Below, piece by piece: positions 1 through 7,330 of a stretch of 40,155 bases of DNA. The position numbers and the translations under genes were made by a program. The DNA is from an uncultured Bacteroidales bacterium (GTDB taxonomy: Bacteria > Bacteroidota > Bacteroidia > Bacteroidales > Paludibacteraceae). Location of the stretch: positions 1-40,155 of the forward strand of contig ONTT01000016.1 of assembly GCA_900320865.1 (NCBI GenBank), read 5' to 3'. Each line of letters begins with the position of its first letter. Position 1 is the first letter of the stretch. The notes under the pieces are model-generated. The model had not been told where the DNA came from. It did not search any database and saw nothing but the letters and a program-made list of their open reading frames with translations.

Positions 1-1
1 T

Positions 2-292
2 ACCACCCACCGCACTGCGGCATCCTCGAACCCCAACTGTCAACGCATCTACTCCTTCGAAGCAGACCGTTACAAACGTTCCACTCCGCTGACGTCCAAT
101 GAGTTGGATGCACGCGCACGCTTCGCCGCTGTAGCAGCTGCTGTGAAGGCTCGTAAGAGCGATCTGAACTCGATCACTCAGGACCAGATCAACTTCGCTG
201 CTCAGAAGGATCAGCCGGGTGGTAAGAAGACCATGAAGGCTTACCTCTGGAAAGTCTGCGGCGAGGCGTATGATGCCGAGCATCAAGGCTAA
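2..292 (+). CDS. C-terminal part of an unrecognised conserved-looking protein (5' end outside window)
   Basis: An open frame runs from the window edge to a TAA at 290-292 and gives about 96 residues. I do not recognise the family. The visible part is soluble and basic, with an Ala/Arg-rich helical stretch (around residues 37-50) and a Lys/Gly-rich stretch near the end. It has no membrane segment or signal peptide, but the N-terminus is missing. Codon use looks like that of the neighbours and a strong terminator follows 32 bp later, so this is probably a real gene that ends a transcription unit. An internal ATG at 104 is unlikely to be the start because the frame stays open and protein-like upstream of it. 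Confidence 0.6.
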   Translation, partial: TTHRTAASSNPNCQRIYSFEADRYKRSTPLTSNELDARARFAAVAAAVKARKSDLNSITQDQINFAAQKDQPGGKKTMKAYLWKVCGEAYDAEHQG

Positions 293-323
293 TGAGCCGC
301 AAAATGCAGTAAAATCTGCAAAA

Positions 324-359
324 AATGGCATACACGCTTGTGTATGTCATTATTTTTTT
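324..359 (+). terminator. Intrinsic terminator of the upstream gene, overlapping the ffh promoter
   Basis: A 12-bp stem (324-335 with 340-351, one G-T wobble) closes a GCTT tetraloop and is followed by a T-rich run ending at 359. It lies 31 bp after the stop of the first gene. The loop carries the TTG of the ffh -33 element, and the T-run forms the promoter spacer. Confidence 0.8.
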
Positions 360-368
360 GTACTTTTG
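337..368 (+). promoter_or_regulatory. ffh promoter (Bacteroidota type)
   Basis: CTTG at 337-340 serves as the -33 element and TACTTTTG at 361-368 as the -7 element, with a 20-bp spacer. The ATG of ffh is 46 bp further on. The promoter is superimposed on the preceding terminator hairpin. Confidence 0.8.
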
Positions 369-414
369 CGCCCGATTTTGGATATATGTACGTAGAATAA
401 ATCACAAAAGATAT

Positions 415-1713
415 ATGTTTGATAATTTATCGGAACGATTAGAACGAAGTTTTAAGATTCTTAAAGGCGAAGGCCGCATCACGGAGATTAACATCGCGGA
501 GACCGTAAAAGATATCCGCAAAGCGCTGTTGGAAGCCGATGTGAACTACAAGACGGCGAAGCAGTTTACCGACCAGGTGAAAGAGAAAGCGCTGGGTCAG
601 AACGTCATCACGGCGGTACGTCCCGGCCAGTTGATGGTCAAGATCACGCACGATGAGTTAGCGGCCTTGATGGGCGGCGAAGCGCAGGAGATTAACCTCA
701 AAGGTACTCCGGCAGTCATCCTCATGGCGGGTCTCCAAGGTAGCGGTAAGACAACCTTTGCATCAAAATTAGCCAATTATCTGCAGACAAAGAAGGGCAA
801 GAAAGTGATGCTCGTGGCCTGCGACGTCTATCGTCCGGCTGCTATCGAGCAGTTGCGTGTATTAGGCGAGCAGATTAACGCGAAAGTATATACCGGTGAG
901 AACGAGTCGAACCCCGTTAAGAAGGCGCAGGACGCTATCTCGGAGGCACGAAAGTTCGGCTATGACGTCGTGATCGTCGATACGGCCGGTCGTCTGGCTG
1001 TGGATGAGCAGATGATGCAGGAGATATCGGCTATCAAGCAGGCTATCACGCCGAGCGAGACCTTGTTCGTGGTCGATGCCATGACCGGTCAGGACGCTGT
1101 GAACACCGCCAAGGAGTTCAACGAGCGTCTGGATTTCGACGGAGTGGTACTGACGAAACTCGACGGCGATGCCCGCGGTGGTGCGGCGCTGTCTATCCGC
1201 TCGGTAGTCAATAAGCCGATTAAGTTCATCGGTACGGGCGAGAAGATGGAGGCACTTGATGTGTTCCATCCCGCGCGTATGGCCGATCGTATCTTAGGAA
1301 TGGGTGACGTGGTGAGTCTCGTGGAGCGAGCGCAAGAGCAGTACGACGAAGAGGAGGCACGTCGCATCAGTAAGAAGATCGCCAAGAACCAATTCGACTT
1401 CAATGACTTCTTAGGTCAGTTGAACCAGATCAAGAAGATGGGTTCGATGAAGGAGTTGATGGGTATGATCCCGGGTATGGACAAAGCGCTGAAAGGCGTG
1501 GAGGTGAGTGACGATGCGTTCAAACCCATCGAGGCGATGATCAATAGTATGACGCCTGCTGAGCGTGCGAACCCGAGTCTGCTGAACGGAAGTCGCAAAG
1601 CCCGTATCGCCAAAGGCGCAGGTGTAGATATCGTAGCACTCAACCGCTTCCTCAAACAATTCGAGCAGACCTCGAAGATGATGCGGAAGGTGCAACAGAT
1701 GAAAAGACGGTAG
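415..1713 (+). CDS. ffh: Signal recognition particle protein Ffh (SRP54 GTPase)
   Basis: Ffh binds 4.5S RNA and signal sequences of nascent inner-membrane proteins and, as a GTPase, delivers ribosomes to FtsY. The 432-residue product has the family order: helical N domain, G domain with P-loop GLQGSGKTT (106-114), DVYRPAA, DTAGR (189-193) and TKLDGDARGG (from 247), then a Met-rich M domain. The length is normal. I chose ATG 415 because the protein then begins MFDNLSERLE, the usual family start. The open frame reaches back to 325, but that lies upstream of the promoter and is not family-like. It is the first gene of a probable operon with the His-rich gene, folD, prfA, rsmE and PAP2. Its 3' end carries the first copy of a short AAGACGGTA repeat. 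Confidence 0.97.
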   Translation: MFDNLSERLERSFKILKGEGRITEINIAETVKDIRKALLEADVNYKTAKQFTDQVKEKALGQNVITAVRPGQLMVKITHDELAALMGGEAQEINLKGTPAVILMAGLQGSGKTTFASKLANYLQTKKGKKVMLVACDVYRPAAIEQLRVLGEQINAKVYTGENESNPVKKAQDAISEARKFGYDVVIVDTAGRLAVDEQMMQEISAIKQAITPSETLFVVDAMTGQDAVNTAKEFNERLDFDGVVLTKLDGDARGGAALSIRSVVNKPIKFIGTGEKMEALDVFHPARMADRILGMGDVVSLVERAQEQYDEEEARRISKKIAKNQFDFNDFLGQLNQIKKMGSMKELMGMIPGMDKALKGVEVSDDAFKPIEAMINSMTPAERANPSLLNGSRKARIAKGAGVDIVALNRFLKQFEQTSKMMRKVQQMKRR

Positions 1714-1769
1714 TCTAATCGTTTGAGTGTGACGAAATAAGAAAAGACGGTAATTGGCGGAAGACGGTA
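1701..1769 (+). repeat. Three spaced copies of AAGACGGTA at the ffh / His-rich gene junction
   Basis: GAAAAGACGGTA occurs at 1701-1712 (ffh stop region) and exactly again at 1741-1752. A shorter AAGACGGTA follows at 1761-1769, inside the first codons of the next gene. The arrangement suggests the junction was built by local duplication. No function can be assigned. Confidence 0.6.
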
Positions 1770-2245
1770 AGACATATCAGCCGGGATGGGGTGAAGATCA
1801 GAAGAAACATCATCACCACCATCATCACCATTATCAGGGGGAGAAAGAAAACAACCGGAGATGGGGTGGCGAACTACGTATGCGCGACAAACAGGCGTAC
1901 TACGGGCTGATTGCCGTTTGTGTGGTCGTGGCATTAGTGGGTCTCTATTCCCTGCTGACGCTCATCATCCGCGAGGTGAAAGCCATGCCGATGGATGACC
2001 CGAAGAGCGAGTTAGCCGTGGATGAGTTACGTATTCATAAAGTGGCGGAACAGGATGCGCTCATCGCCGGAGACAGTCTGGCGCAAGCTATGGAGATGGA
2101 CTCTGCGATGATTCGTCACGTGCAGATAGAGACACGACCGGTGTATCGTCCGCCTCGCAAAAATACCGAATGGTATATCACGCGGCGAGAGTGGCGCGAT
2201 ATATTCGAAAACATGAAACGCTGGAGAAAAGACCAAGAAGAATGA
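1754..2245 (+). CDS. Small membrane protein with a native octahistidine run, function unknown
   Basis: The 163-residue product has a hydrophilic N-terminus containing eight consecutive histidines (residues 19-26), one hydrophobic segment (about 48-72) and a charged C-terminal region rich in Glu, Arg and Trp. This predicts a single-pass inner-membrane protein. I do not recognise a named family. The start is TTG 1754, directly after an in-frame TAA at 1751; the only other good candidate is ATG 1880 (residue 43), which would remove the His run. The codons after TTG read as a plausible protein, so I prefer the long form. The stop overlaps the folD start as ATGA, implying translational coupling. 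The His run may bind Ni or Zn; this is inference. Confidence 0.65.
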   Translation: MAEDGKTYQPGWGEDQKKHHHHHHHHYQGEKENNRRWGGELRMRDKQAYYGLIAVCVVVALVGLYSLLTLIIREVKAMPMDDPKSELAVDELRIHKVAEQDALIAGDSLAQAMEMDSAMIRHVQIETRPVYRPPRKNTEWYITRREWRDIFENMKRWRKDQEE

Positions 2246-3126
2246 TACTATTAGACGGAAAGAAAGTAGCGGCCGAGAAACGGGCTGAGTTGCGCGAGAC
2301 GATCGCACAGCTGCAGGCAGCAGGCAAACGAGCACCCAAATTAGCCATCGTCATCGTAGGACATAACCCTGCGAGCGAGACCTATGTGGCCAATAAGATC
2401 AAAGCCTGCGGGGAAGTAGGTATCGAAGCCGAGAAGATCGCCTTCGAAGCCGATATCACCGAGCAGCAGTTATTGGCCGAGGTGAGCCGACTGAACCACG
2501 ATGCTACCATCGACGGCTTCATCGTGCAGTTACCGCTGCCGGAACATATCTCGGAGACCACGATCATGAGTGCTATTGATCGCCGAAAAGATGTAGATGG
2601 TCTCACGCCGGAGAACGTAGGACGCACCGTACAAGGTCTGCCGTCTATCATCAGCGCTACGCCGCGCGGCATACGCGAACTGTTGGCGTATTATCAGATA
2701 CCGACGGAAGGCAGACATGTGGTGGTGATCGGTAGGTCTAATATCGTCGGCAAACCCATCGCGATGCTGCTGATGCAACGGCCGTACCTGAGTCTGCCGA
2801 GCATGAGTGCCGCTTCATTAGGCGACGCCACCGTGACGATCTGTCACTCCAAGACCCGCGACCTGAAGTCGATCTGCCTCACCGCCGATATCATCATCGT
2901 AGCTGCCGGATGCCCGAAGTTACTGACGGCAGACATGGTGAAAGAAGGGGTGACTATTATTGACGTAGGTATCAACCGCGTGGACGGTAAACTCGTGGGA
3001 GACGTCGATTTTGAAAACGTAGCACCCAAAGCCGCCTATATAACCCCCGTACCCGGTGGCGTAGGTCCGATGACGATCGTAAGCCTATTGCAGAATACGC
3101 TGCAGGCGTATGAGTGTAAGGTGTAA
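2242..3126 (+). CDS. folD: Bifunctional methylenetetrahydrofolate dehydrogenase / methenyl-THF cyclohydrolase FolD
   Basis: FolD interconverts 5,10-methylene-, 5,10-methenyl- and 10-formyl-tetrahydrofolate in the cytoplasm, supplying formyl groups for purines and initiator tRNA. The 294-residue product shows the substrate-site Tyr-x3-Lys (YVANK, residues 52-56), [10 protein letters not shown], the NADP-binding GRSNIVGKP and the C-terminal PGGVGPMT. I chose ATG 2242 because the family begins with a short strand like MILLDGKK; the frame is open further upstream, but that overlaps the previous gene and is not family-like. The ATGA overlap suggests coupling to the His-rich gene. The final codons and stop lie inside a heptamer array, so the C-terminal Lys-Val is encoded by repeat units. 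It cooperates with GlyA and GcvP, encoded elsewhere in this window. Confidence 0.96.
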   Translation: MILLDGKKVAAEKRAELRETIAQLQAAGKRAPKLAIVIVGHNPASETYVANKIKACGEVGIEAEKIAFEADITEQQLLAEVSRLNHDATIDGFIVQLPLPEHISETTIMSAIDRRKDVDGLTPENVGRTVQGLPSIISATPRGIRELLAYYQIPTEGRHVVVIGRSNIVGKPIAMLLMQRPYLSLPSMSAASLGDATVTICHSKTRDLKSICLTADIIIVAAGCPKLLTADMVKEGVTIIDVGINRVDGKLVGDVDFENVAPKAAYITPVPGGVGPMTIVSLLQNTLQAYECKV

Positions 3127-3183
3127 GGTGTAAGGTGTAAGGTGTAAGGTGTAAGGTGTAAGGTGTAAGGTGTAAGGTGAAAG
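3114..3183 (+). repeat. Heptanucleotide tandem array (GTGTAAG)n between folD and prfA
   Basis: Nine perfect GTGTAAG units (3114-3176) are followed by one variant, GTGAAAG (3177-3183), which directly abuts the prfA ATG at 3184. The folD stop (3124-3126) lies inside the array. Each junction contains AAGGTG, a partial Shine-Dalgarno match, so the array supplies whatever ribosome binding site prfA has. Confidence 0.97.
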
Positions 3184-4284
3184 ATGAACATTCTCGATAA
3201 AATAGACGGATTAGAGGCGAAGTTCCATGAGGTGAGTCTGTTGATTACGGACCCTGCGGTGATAGCCGATCAGGCGCGGTATGTGCGTCTGAATCGTGAC
3301 TATCACGATTTGGAGCGTGTGTTAGAATGCGCCCATCGTTATAAGAAAGCGGTGACGGACCTGCAGGATGCGAAGGACTTGTTCTTCAATGAGTCCGACC
3401 CGGAGATGAAGGAGATGGCGAAAGCGGAGATCGATGAACTCGAGCCGCAGATACCTAAACTGGAAGAGGAACTGAAGCTGCAGTTACTGCCGCAGGACCC
3501 GGAAGACGGAAAGAACGTGGTGATGGAGATCCGTGGCGGTACGGGAGGAGACGAGGCAGCTATCTTCGCCGGCGATCTCTTCCGTATGTACACAAAGTAC
3601 TTTGAGATCAAGGGATTCAAATATAGCGTGTCTTCGTTCACCGAAGGTGCAGCCGGCGGATACAAGGAGATCATCTTCAATGTAACCGGTCAGAACGTAT
3701 ATGGTACGCTCAAATATGAGAGTGGCGTTCACCGTGTGCAGCGTGTACCGGTGACCGAGACCCAAGGACGCGTACATACTTCCGCCGCTACCGTAGCGGT
3801 GTTGCCCGAGGCCGATGAGTTTGAAGTGCACATCAACGAAGGGGAAATCAAATGGGAGACCTTCCGTTCCGGCGGTGCGGGTGGACAGAACGTCAATAAG
3901 GTGGAGTCCGGTGTGCGGTTGCGTTATAACTGGAAAAATCCCAACACGGGCGAAGTGCAGGAGATACTGATCGAGTGTACCGAGACGCGTGACCAACCGA
4001 AGAACAAAGAGCGTGCTCTCTCGCGCCTGCGTACGCAGATATATGATAAGGAGCATCAGAAATATATCGATGACATCGCTGCCCGACGTAAGACGATGGT
4101 CTCGACCGGTGACCGAAGTGCGAAGATCCGCACGTATAACTACCCGCAGGGACGTATCACCGACCATCGTATCGGTTATACGGTCTATAACCTCGCGGCC
4201 TTCATGGACGGCGATATACAAGGCGTGATCGATGCGCTGCAAGTAGCCGAAAACGCAGAACGACTCAAAGAGAGTGAGTTGTGA
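3184..4284 (+). CDS. prfA: Peptide chain release factor 1
   Basis: RF1 recognises UAA and UAG in the ribosomal A site and triggers peptide release. The 366-residue product is full length, with an N-terminal coiled helical domain. The anticodon-like tripeptide PVT at 189-191 identifies RF1 rather than RF2 (which has SPF). The universal GGQ motif is at 233-235 in GAGGQNVNK; its Gln is normally methylated by PrmC. The ATG at 3184 directly follows the heptamer array and is the family start. It is probably co-transcribed with ffh and folD. No RF2-type programmed frameshift is present, as expected. Confidence 0.96.
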   Translation: MNILDKIDGLEAKFHEVSLLITDPAVIADQARYVRLNRDYHDLERVLECAHRYKKAVTDLQDAKDLFFNESDPEMKEMAKAEIDELEPQIPKLEEELKLQLLPQDPEDGKNVVMEIRGGTGGDEAAIFAGDLFRMYTKYFEIKGFKYSVSSFTEGAAGGYKEIIFNVTGQNVYGTLKYESGVHRVQRVPVTETQGRVHTSAATVAVLPEADEFEVHINEGEIKWETFRSGGAGGQNVNKVESGVRLRYNWKNPNTGEVQEILIECTETRDQPKNKERALSRLRTQIYDKEHQKYIDDIAARRKTMVSTGDRSAKIRTYNYPQGRITDHRIGYTVYNLAAFMDGDIQGVIDALQVAENAERLKESEL

Positions 4285-4383
4285 TTGGTGGTTGGTAAAT
4301 GGTAATTCAATAAAACCTTTCTAGGCGGAGGCCGCTCTTCCCGTTCCGTCGGGAAGACGCTCCGGGTAATTGGTGATTGGTAA
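4285..4383 (+). repeat. prfA-rsmE gap: ATTGGTR-type heptamers flanking a GC-rich hairpin
   Basis: The gap begins with degenerate heptamers (like ATTGGTG, GTTGGTA, AATGGTA) and ends with ATTGGTG ATTGGTA at 4369-4382, one base before the rsmE ATG. Between them is an 8-bp perfect stem (4336-4343 with 4350-4357) with a six-base loop, in a GC-rich stretch unlike its surroundings. No T-run follows, so this is not a typical terminator. It could be a palindromic insert or an RNA processing or translation-control hairpin. Confidence 0.75.
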
Positions 4384-5088
4384 ATGTATTTATTTTATTG
4401 TCCGGATATTGAAACGAAGCAGACGCTTTCTGAAGAAGAGAGCGGACACTGCGTGCGGGTGCTACGCTACAGCGTAGGGGATGAGATCTTGATTACAGAC
4501 GGAAAGGGTACGACCTATACGGCACGTATCACCAATCCGCATCCGAAGCATTGTGATTTTGAGATTATAAGCCGCGAGAAACAACAACCGCATCACGCTT
4601 TTCACCTGCACATCGCTATCGCGCCGACCAAGAATATCGAGCGCCTGGAATGGGCCATCGAGAAATGCGTAGAGATTGGTGTAGATGAGATCACGCCGCT
4701 CTTATGCCGTTTCTCAGAGCGCAAACAGTTGCGTACGGATCGCTTAGAGAAAATCATCCTCTCTGCTGCCAAACAAAGTTTGACACCTTACTTACCTGTG
4801 CTGCATGAGTTAACACCGTACGATGACTTTATTCGCGAACAAGCCGCTAAAGACCAACAATGCTTCATCGCGCATTGTTACAAAGAGGATAAACGGGTAC
4901 TGAAAAACGAGATAGAGCGGGGTAGAGACGTGCTGGTGCTGATTGGTCCCGAAGGTGATTTCAGTGAACAGGAAGTGGCGGATGCTCTGGCAGCCGGTTT
5001 TATTCCGGTCAGTTTAGGAAACAGTCGTCTGCGCACGGAGACAGCCGGTGTGGTAGCATGCCATACGGCGGTACTCGTGAACGAGTGA
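4384..5088 (+). CDS. rsmE: 16S rRNA (uracil-1498-N3)-methyltransferase RsmE
   Basis: RsmE uses S-adenosylmethionine to methylate N3 of U1498 in helix 44 of 16S rRNA on assembled 30S subunits. The 234-residue product has the expected N-terminal PUA-like domain followed by a SPOUT (trefoil-knot) methyltransferase domain. Knot motifs are GPEGDFSEQE (from 188) and LGNSRLRTETA (about 211-221). The length is typical. The ATG at 4384 follows an ATTGGTA heptamer and yields the usual family N-terminus. Its place beside prfA and ffh fits a translation-centred operon. Confidence 0.94.
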   Translation: MYLFYCPDIETKQTLSEEESGHCVRVLRYSVGDEILITDGKGTTYTARITNPHPKHCDFEIISREKQQPHHAFHLHIAIAPTKNIERLEWAIEKCVEIGVDEITPLLCRFSERKQLRTDRLEKIILSAAKQSLTPYLPVLHELTPYDDFIREQAAKDQQCFIAHCYKEDKRVLKNEIERGRDVLVLIGPEGDFSEQEVADALAAGFIPVSLGNSRLRTETAGVVACHTAVLVNE

Positions 5089-5100
5089 TGGTGAGTGGTA

Positions 5101-5184
5101 ATTGGTGATTGGTAATTGGTGATTGGTGATTGGTGATTGGTGATTGGTGATTGGTAATTGGTGATTGGTAATTGGTAATTGGTG
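5101..5184 (+). repeat. Heptanucleotide tandem array (ATTGGTG/ATTGGTA)12 running into the PAP2 start codon
   Basis: Twelve uninterrupted 7-bp units fill 5101-5184; units 2, 8, 10 and 11 end in A and the others in G. A degenerate unit precedes them after the rsmE stop. The last unit supplies TTG (5179-5181) and GTG (5182-5184), the only in-frame start codons near the beginning of the next gene. Confidence 0.97.
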
Positions 5185-5754
5185 AATGTAGATTTTTACA
5201 TATTAGAATGGATCAACGGGCATTATGCGGACTGGTTGGACACGGTGATGTGGACGATCAGTTGGCCGACGACCTGGATTCCGCTGTATGTGGTGCTGTT
5301 GGGGCTATTGGCCTGGCGTTACCGTAGTATCGAGTCGATGGCGTTGATCATTCTGGGACTCGTGTTAGCAGTTGGCCTGAGTGATTTCACTTGCAGCGGT
5401 ATCCTCAAACCTTTGGTTTGTCGGTTACGTCCCACGCATGAACCGGCGATTGGTCCGATGCACTTAGTGAACGGATATGTAGGCGGATTATACGGATTTT
5501 GCAGCAGTCATGCCGCCAACACGATGGCAATCGGTTTGCTCTTCAGTCTGCTGTTCCGCAATAAAATAGCTACCTCATGTATGATGACATGGGTAGCTTT
5601 GAACTGCTATAGTCGAATGTACGAAGGGGCACACTATCCGACGGATATCATGGCCGGTCTTCTGATTGGATCTCTATGGTCTGTTCTGATTTGGCTGGCA
5701 TTAACGCGTTGGTGCCACGTGGACGCCTCGGCAACTCCGCAGGGTGGTTCATAA
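5182..5754 (+). CDS. PAP2-family membrane phosphatase
   Basis: Members of this family dephosphorylate phosphatidic acid, phosphatidylglycerol phosphate or undecaprenyl pyrophosphate on the outer face of the inner membrane. The 190-residue product has several hydrophobic segments and all three PAP2 signatures: K-x6-RP (Lys76, Arg83, Pro84), Ser-His in place of PSGH (Ser109, His110), and SR-x5-H-x3-D (Arg145, His151, Asp155). Substrate cannot be decided from sequence. The start is non-ATG: GTG 5182 (preferred) or TTG 5179, both within the heptamer array; the nearby ATG at 5186 is out of frame and hits a stop at once. The last 107 bp overlap the convergent Spy-like gene. Confidence 0.88.
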   Translation: MNVDFYILEWINGHYADWLDTVMWTISWPTTWIPLYVVLLGLLAWRYRSIESMALIILGLVLAVGLSDFTCSGILKPLVCRLRPTHEPAIGPMHLVNGYVGGLYGFCSSHAANTMAIGLLFSLLFRNKIATSCMMTWVALNCYSRMYEGAHYPTDIMAGLLIGSLWSVLIWLALTRWCHVDASATPQGGS

Positions 5755-6055
5755 AGCGCTCAAACTCCTCCGGCGTCAACAGCACCCGGAGTTCATTATA
5801 AATAGCTTGCATACGCTCCATGTTTTCGGCACGGGAAAGACCCTTCTGACGATAACGAGCGTACTTAAGATGCATCTTATAAATCGTGTCAATACGCACA
5901 GAGTCTTTGATTTCGAGTTCGCGCACCAGTCGTCTCGTTTGACTTAAGGCCTCCTCCTCGGGAGTGCGTTGAGGTCGATTAGCGATGGGATCTTGCGCCC
6001 ATAACATACCCCCCAAAAGGGTACAGAACAGAAAAAGAGATAATTTTTTAATCAT
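5648..6055 (-). CDS. Secreted Spy/CpxP-like small helical protein
   Basis: The 135-residue product begins with a clear signal peptide (basic MIKK, hydrophobic core, cleavage probably after WA at 19-20). The mature part is charged and helical, with a repeated Arg/Glu pattern and an LTPEEFERF segment of the kind found in Spy/CpxP-like periplasmic proteins and their Bacteroidota relatives. This suggests a periplasmic stress or chaperone role, inferred from composition only. It is transcribed toward the PAP2 gene and overlaps its 3' end by 107 bp. Its start lies only 45 bp from the divergent permease gene, and no good -33/-7 pair is seen for it in that gap. Confidence 0.75.
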   Translation of the reverse strand: MIKKLSLFLFCTLLGGMLWAQDPIANRPQRTPEEEALSQTRRLVRELEIKDSVRIDTIYKMHLKYARYRQKGLSRAENMERMQAIYNELRVLLTPEEFERFMNHPAELPRRPRGTNALMPAKSEQTIEIQSEDRP

Positions 6056-6100
6056 ACACCAAATTAGCGGGTAAAACTCAATAATTTCACTACAAAAATT

Positions 6101-7330
6101 ATGCCAAATAACGCCTTTAAAATAGCCTCGCGTCTATATTTCTCGCAACAGGGTAAAGAGCGCACTTCCCGACCGGCCGTTCGGGTGGCTTTGGCAGGTA
6201 TGATTGTGGGTGTAGTGGTGATGATTCTGACGATCTGTATTGTGGTCGGTTTTAAACAGACTATCACGCAGAAAGTAGCGGGTTTCGGAGCGCATATTCA
6301 GGTCGTTTCGTTCGATAATAACAACACCTATGATCTGCAACCAATCGAGGTGAGTGACAGCTTGCTGACCCAATTGGGTAGTTATGAGCATGTAGTGGCT
6401 GTCGCACCGTTTATCACCAAACCAGGCATGCTGAAGACCGACAGTGCGTTCAAAGGGATCGTGTTGAAGGGTACCGACTATTGGGATTTCTTTGCCCGCA
6501 ATATTGTGGAAGGTGCGCTGCCGGCGAAACCGCAAGAGGTGCTAATCTCTCGTGTCGCTGCTAACCGTTTACAGCTCCATGTAGGGGAGGCGATCACGGG
6601 TTATTTTGTGGACGAATCGGATGTACGAGCACGTCGTTTTTCCATCTCCGGAATATACGATACAGGCTTTTTGCAGTTTGATGACTTATTTGTACTGACA
6701 CCGCTCGAAACGGCGCGAAGACTACAATCGTGGAATTTGAATACCTATTCGGGAGTGGAAATCCTCATTGATGATATAAAAAATCTAGATGAGACGGCAG
6801 ACGAAATTTACTTCGCGGTAGTGAACAAACTGGACGAAAACGGGTACAAAGCGTACTTCGTGGAGACCCTGCAGGACCAGAACCCGGCGATCTTCTCTTG
6901 GTTGGATTTGTTGGATATGAATGTGGTGGTGATCATCGTGCTGATGTTGCTTGTGGCCGGTTTTAATATCGTCTCGGGTTTGATTATCTTGATACTGGAT
7001 GGAATTCAGTTAATCGGTACTTTAAAAGCTTTAGGCGCAGACAACCGTTTCGTGCGTCGGATATTCCTCATTCAGGCGGCCCTGCTGATCGGCAAAGGGG
7101 TACTATGGGGCAATATCATCGGTTTAGCTTTAGCTGCCCTGCAGTATTTCGGTCATATCGTGCCGTTGGAAGCTGCTACGTATTACGTAGATGCGGTACC
7201 TATTGCGTTTGCATGGACCTGGATCATCGTGCTGAACGCTTTGACGATAGGTCTGTCCCTGTTGATTCTGCTGCTGCCATCGATGATTATTACAAAGATT
7301 AATCCGGCACGTGTAATGCATTTTGAGTAA
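6101..7330 (+). CDS. ABC transporter permease of the LolC/LolE (FtsX-like) type
   Basis: The family is the membrane subunit of LolCDE-type exporters that extract lipoproteins from the inner membrane using ATP hydrolysed by a separate LolD subunit. The 409-residue product has one N-terminal membrane segment (about 29-52), a large periplasmic MacB-like domain (about 55-260), then three membrane segments (about 265-300, 315-345 and 365-395) forming the FtsX domain. This is the standard LolC/E plan. No ATPase subunit is encoded next to it, so its partner must lie elsewhere. The stop overlaps the next start as TAATG, which suggests coupling to the GSCFA gene. It could be a related FtsX-like permease with another substrate. 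Confidence 0.87.
   Translation: MPNNAFKIASRLYFSQQGKERTSRPAVRVALAGMIVGVVVMILTICIVVGFKQTITQKVAGFGAHIQVVSFDNNNTYDLQPIEVSDSLLTQLGSYEHVVAVAPFITKPGMLKTDSAFKGIVLKGTDYWDFFARNIVEGALPAKPQEVLISRVAANRLQLHVGEAITGYFVDESDVRARRFSISGIYDTGFLQFDDLFVLTPLETARRLQSWNLNTYSGVEILIDDIKNLDETADEIYFAVVNKLDENGYKAYFVETLQDQNPAIFSWLDLLDMNVVVIIVLMLLVAGFNIVSGLIILILDGIQLIGTLKALGADNRFVRRIFLIQAALLIGKGVLWGNIIGLALAALQYFGHIVPLEAATYYVDAVPIAFAWTWIIVLNALTIGLSLLILLLPSMIITKINPARVMHFE

Noticed and set aside
325-414. N-terminal extension of Ffh beginning at 325
   Set aside because: It would start upstream of the ffh promoter, inside the terminator hairpin, and is not like the family; ATG 415 gives the normal start.
2170-2241. N-terminal extension of FolD
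   Set aside because: It overlaps the coding end of the His-rich gene and has no counterpart in FolD; ATG 2242 is the family start with an ATGA overlap.
3114-5184. Possible CRISPR array from the regular repeats
   Set aside because: The units are 7 bp, directly contiguous with no spacers, and no cas genes are present.
6056-6100. Promoters in the 45-bp gap between the Spy-like gene and the permease gene
   Set aside because: Only one-off matches to TAnnTTTG (TAATTTGG on minus, TAATTTCA on plus) without a -33 element at the right distance.
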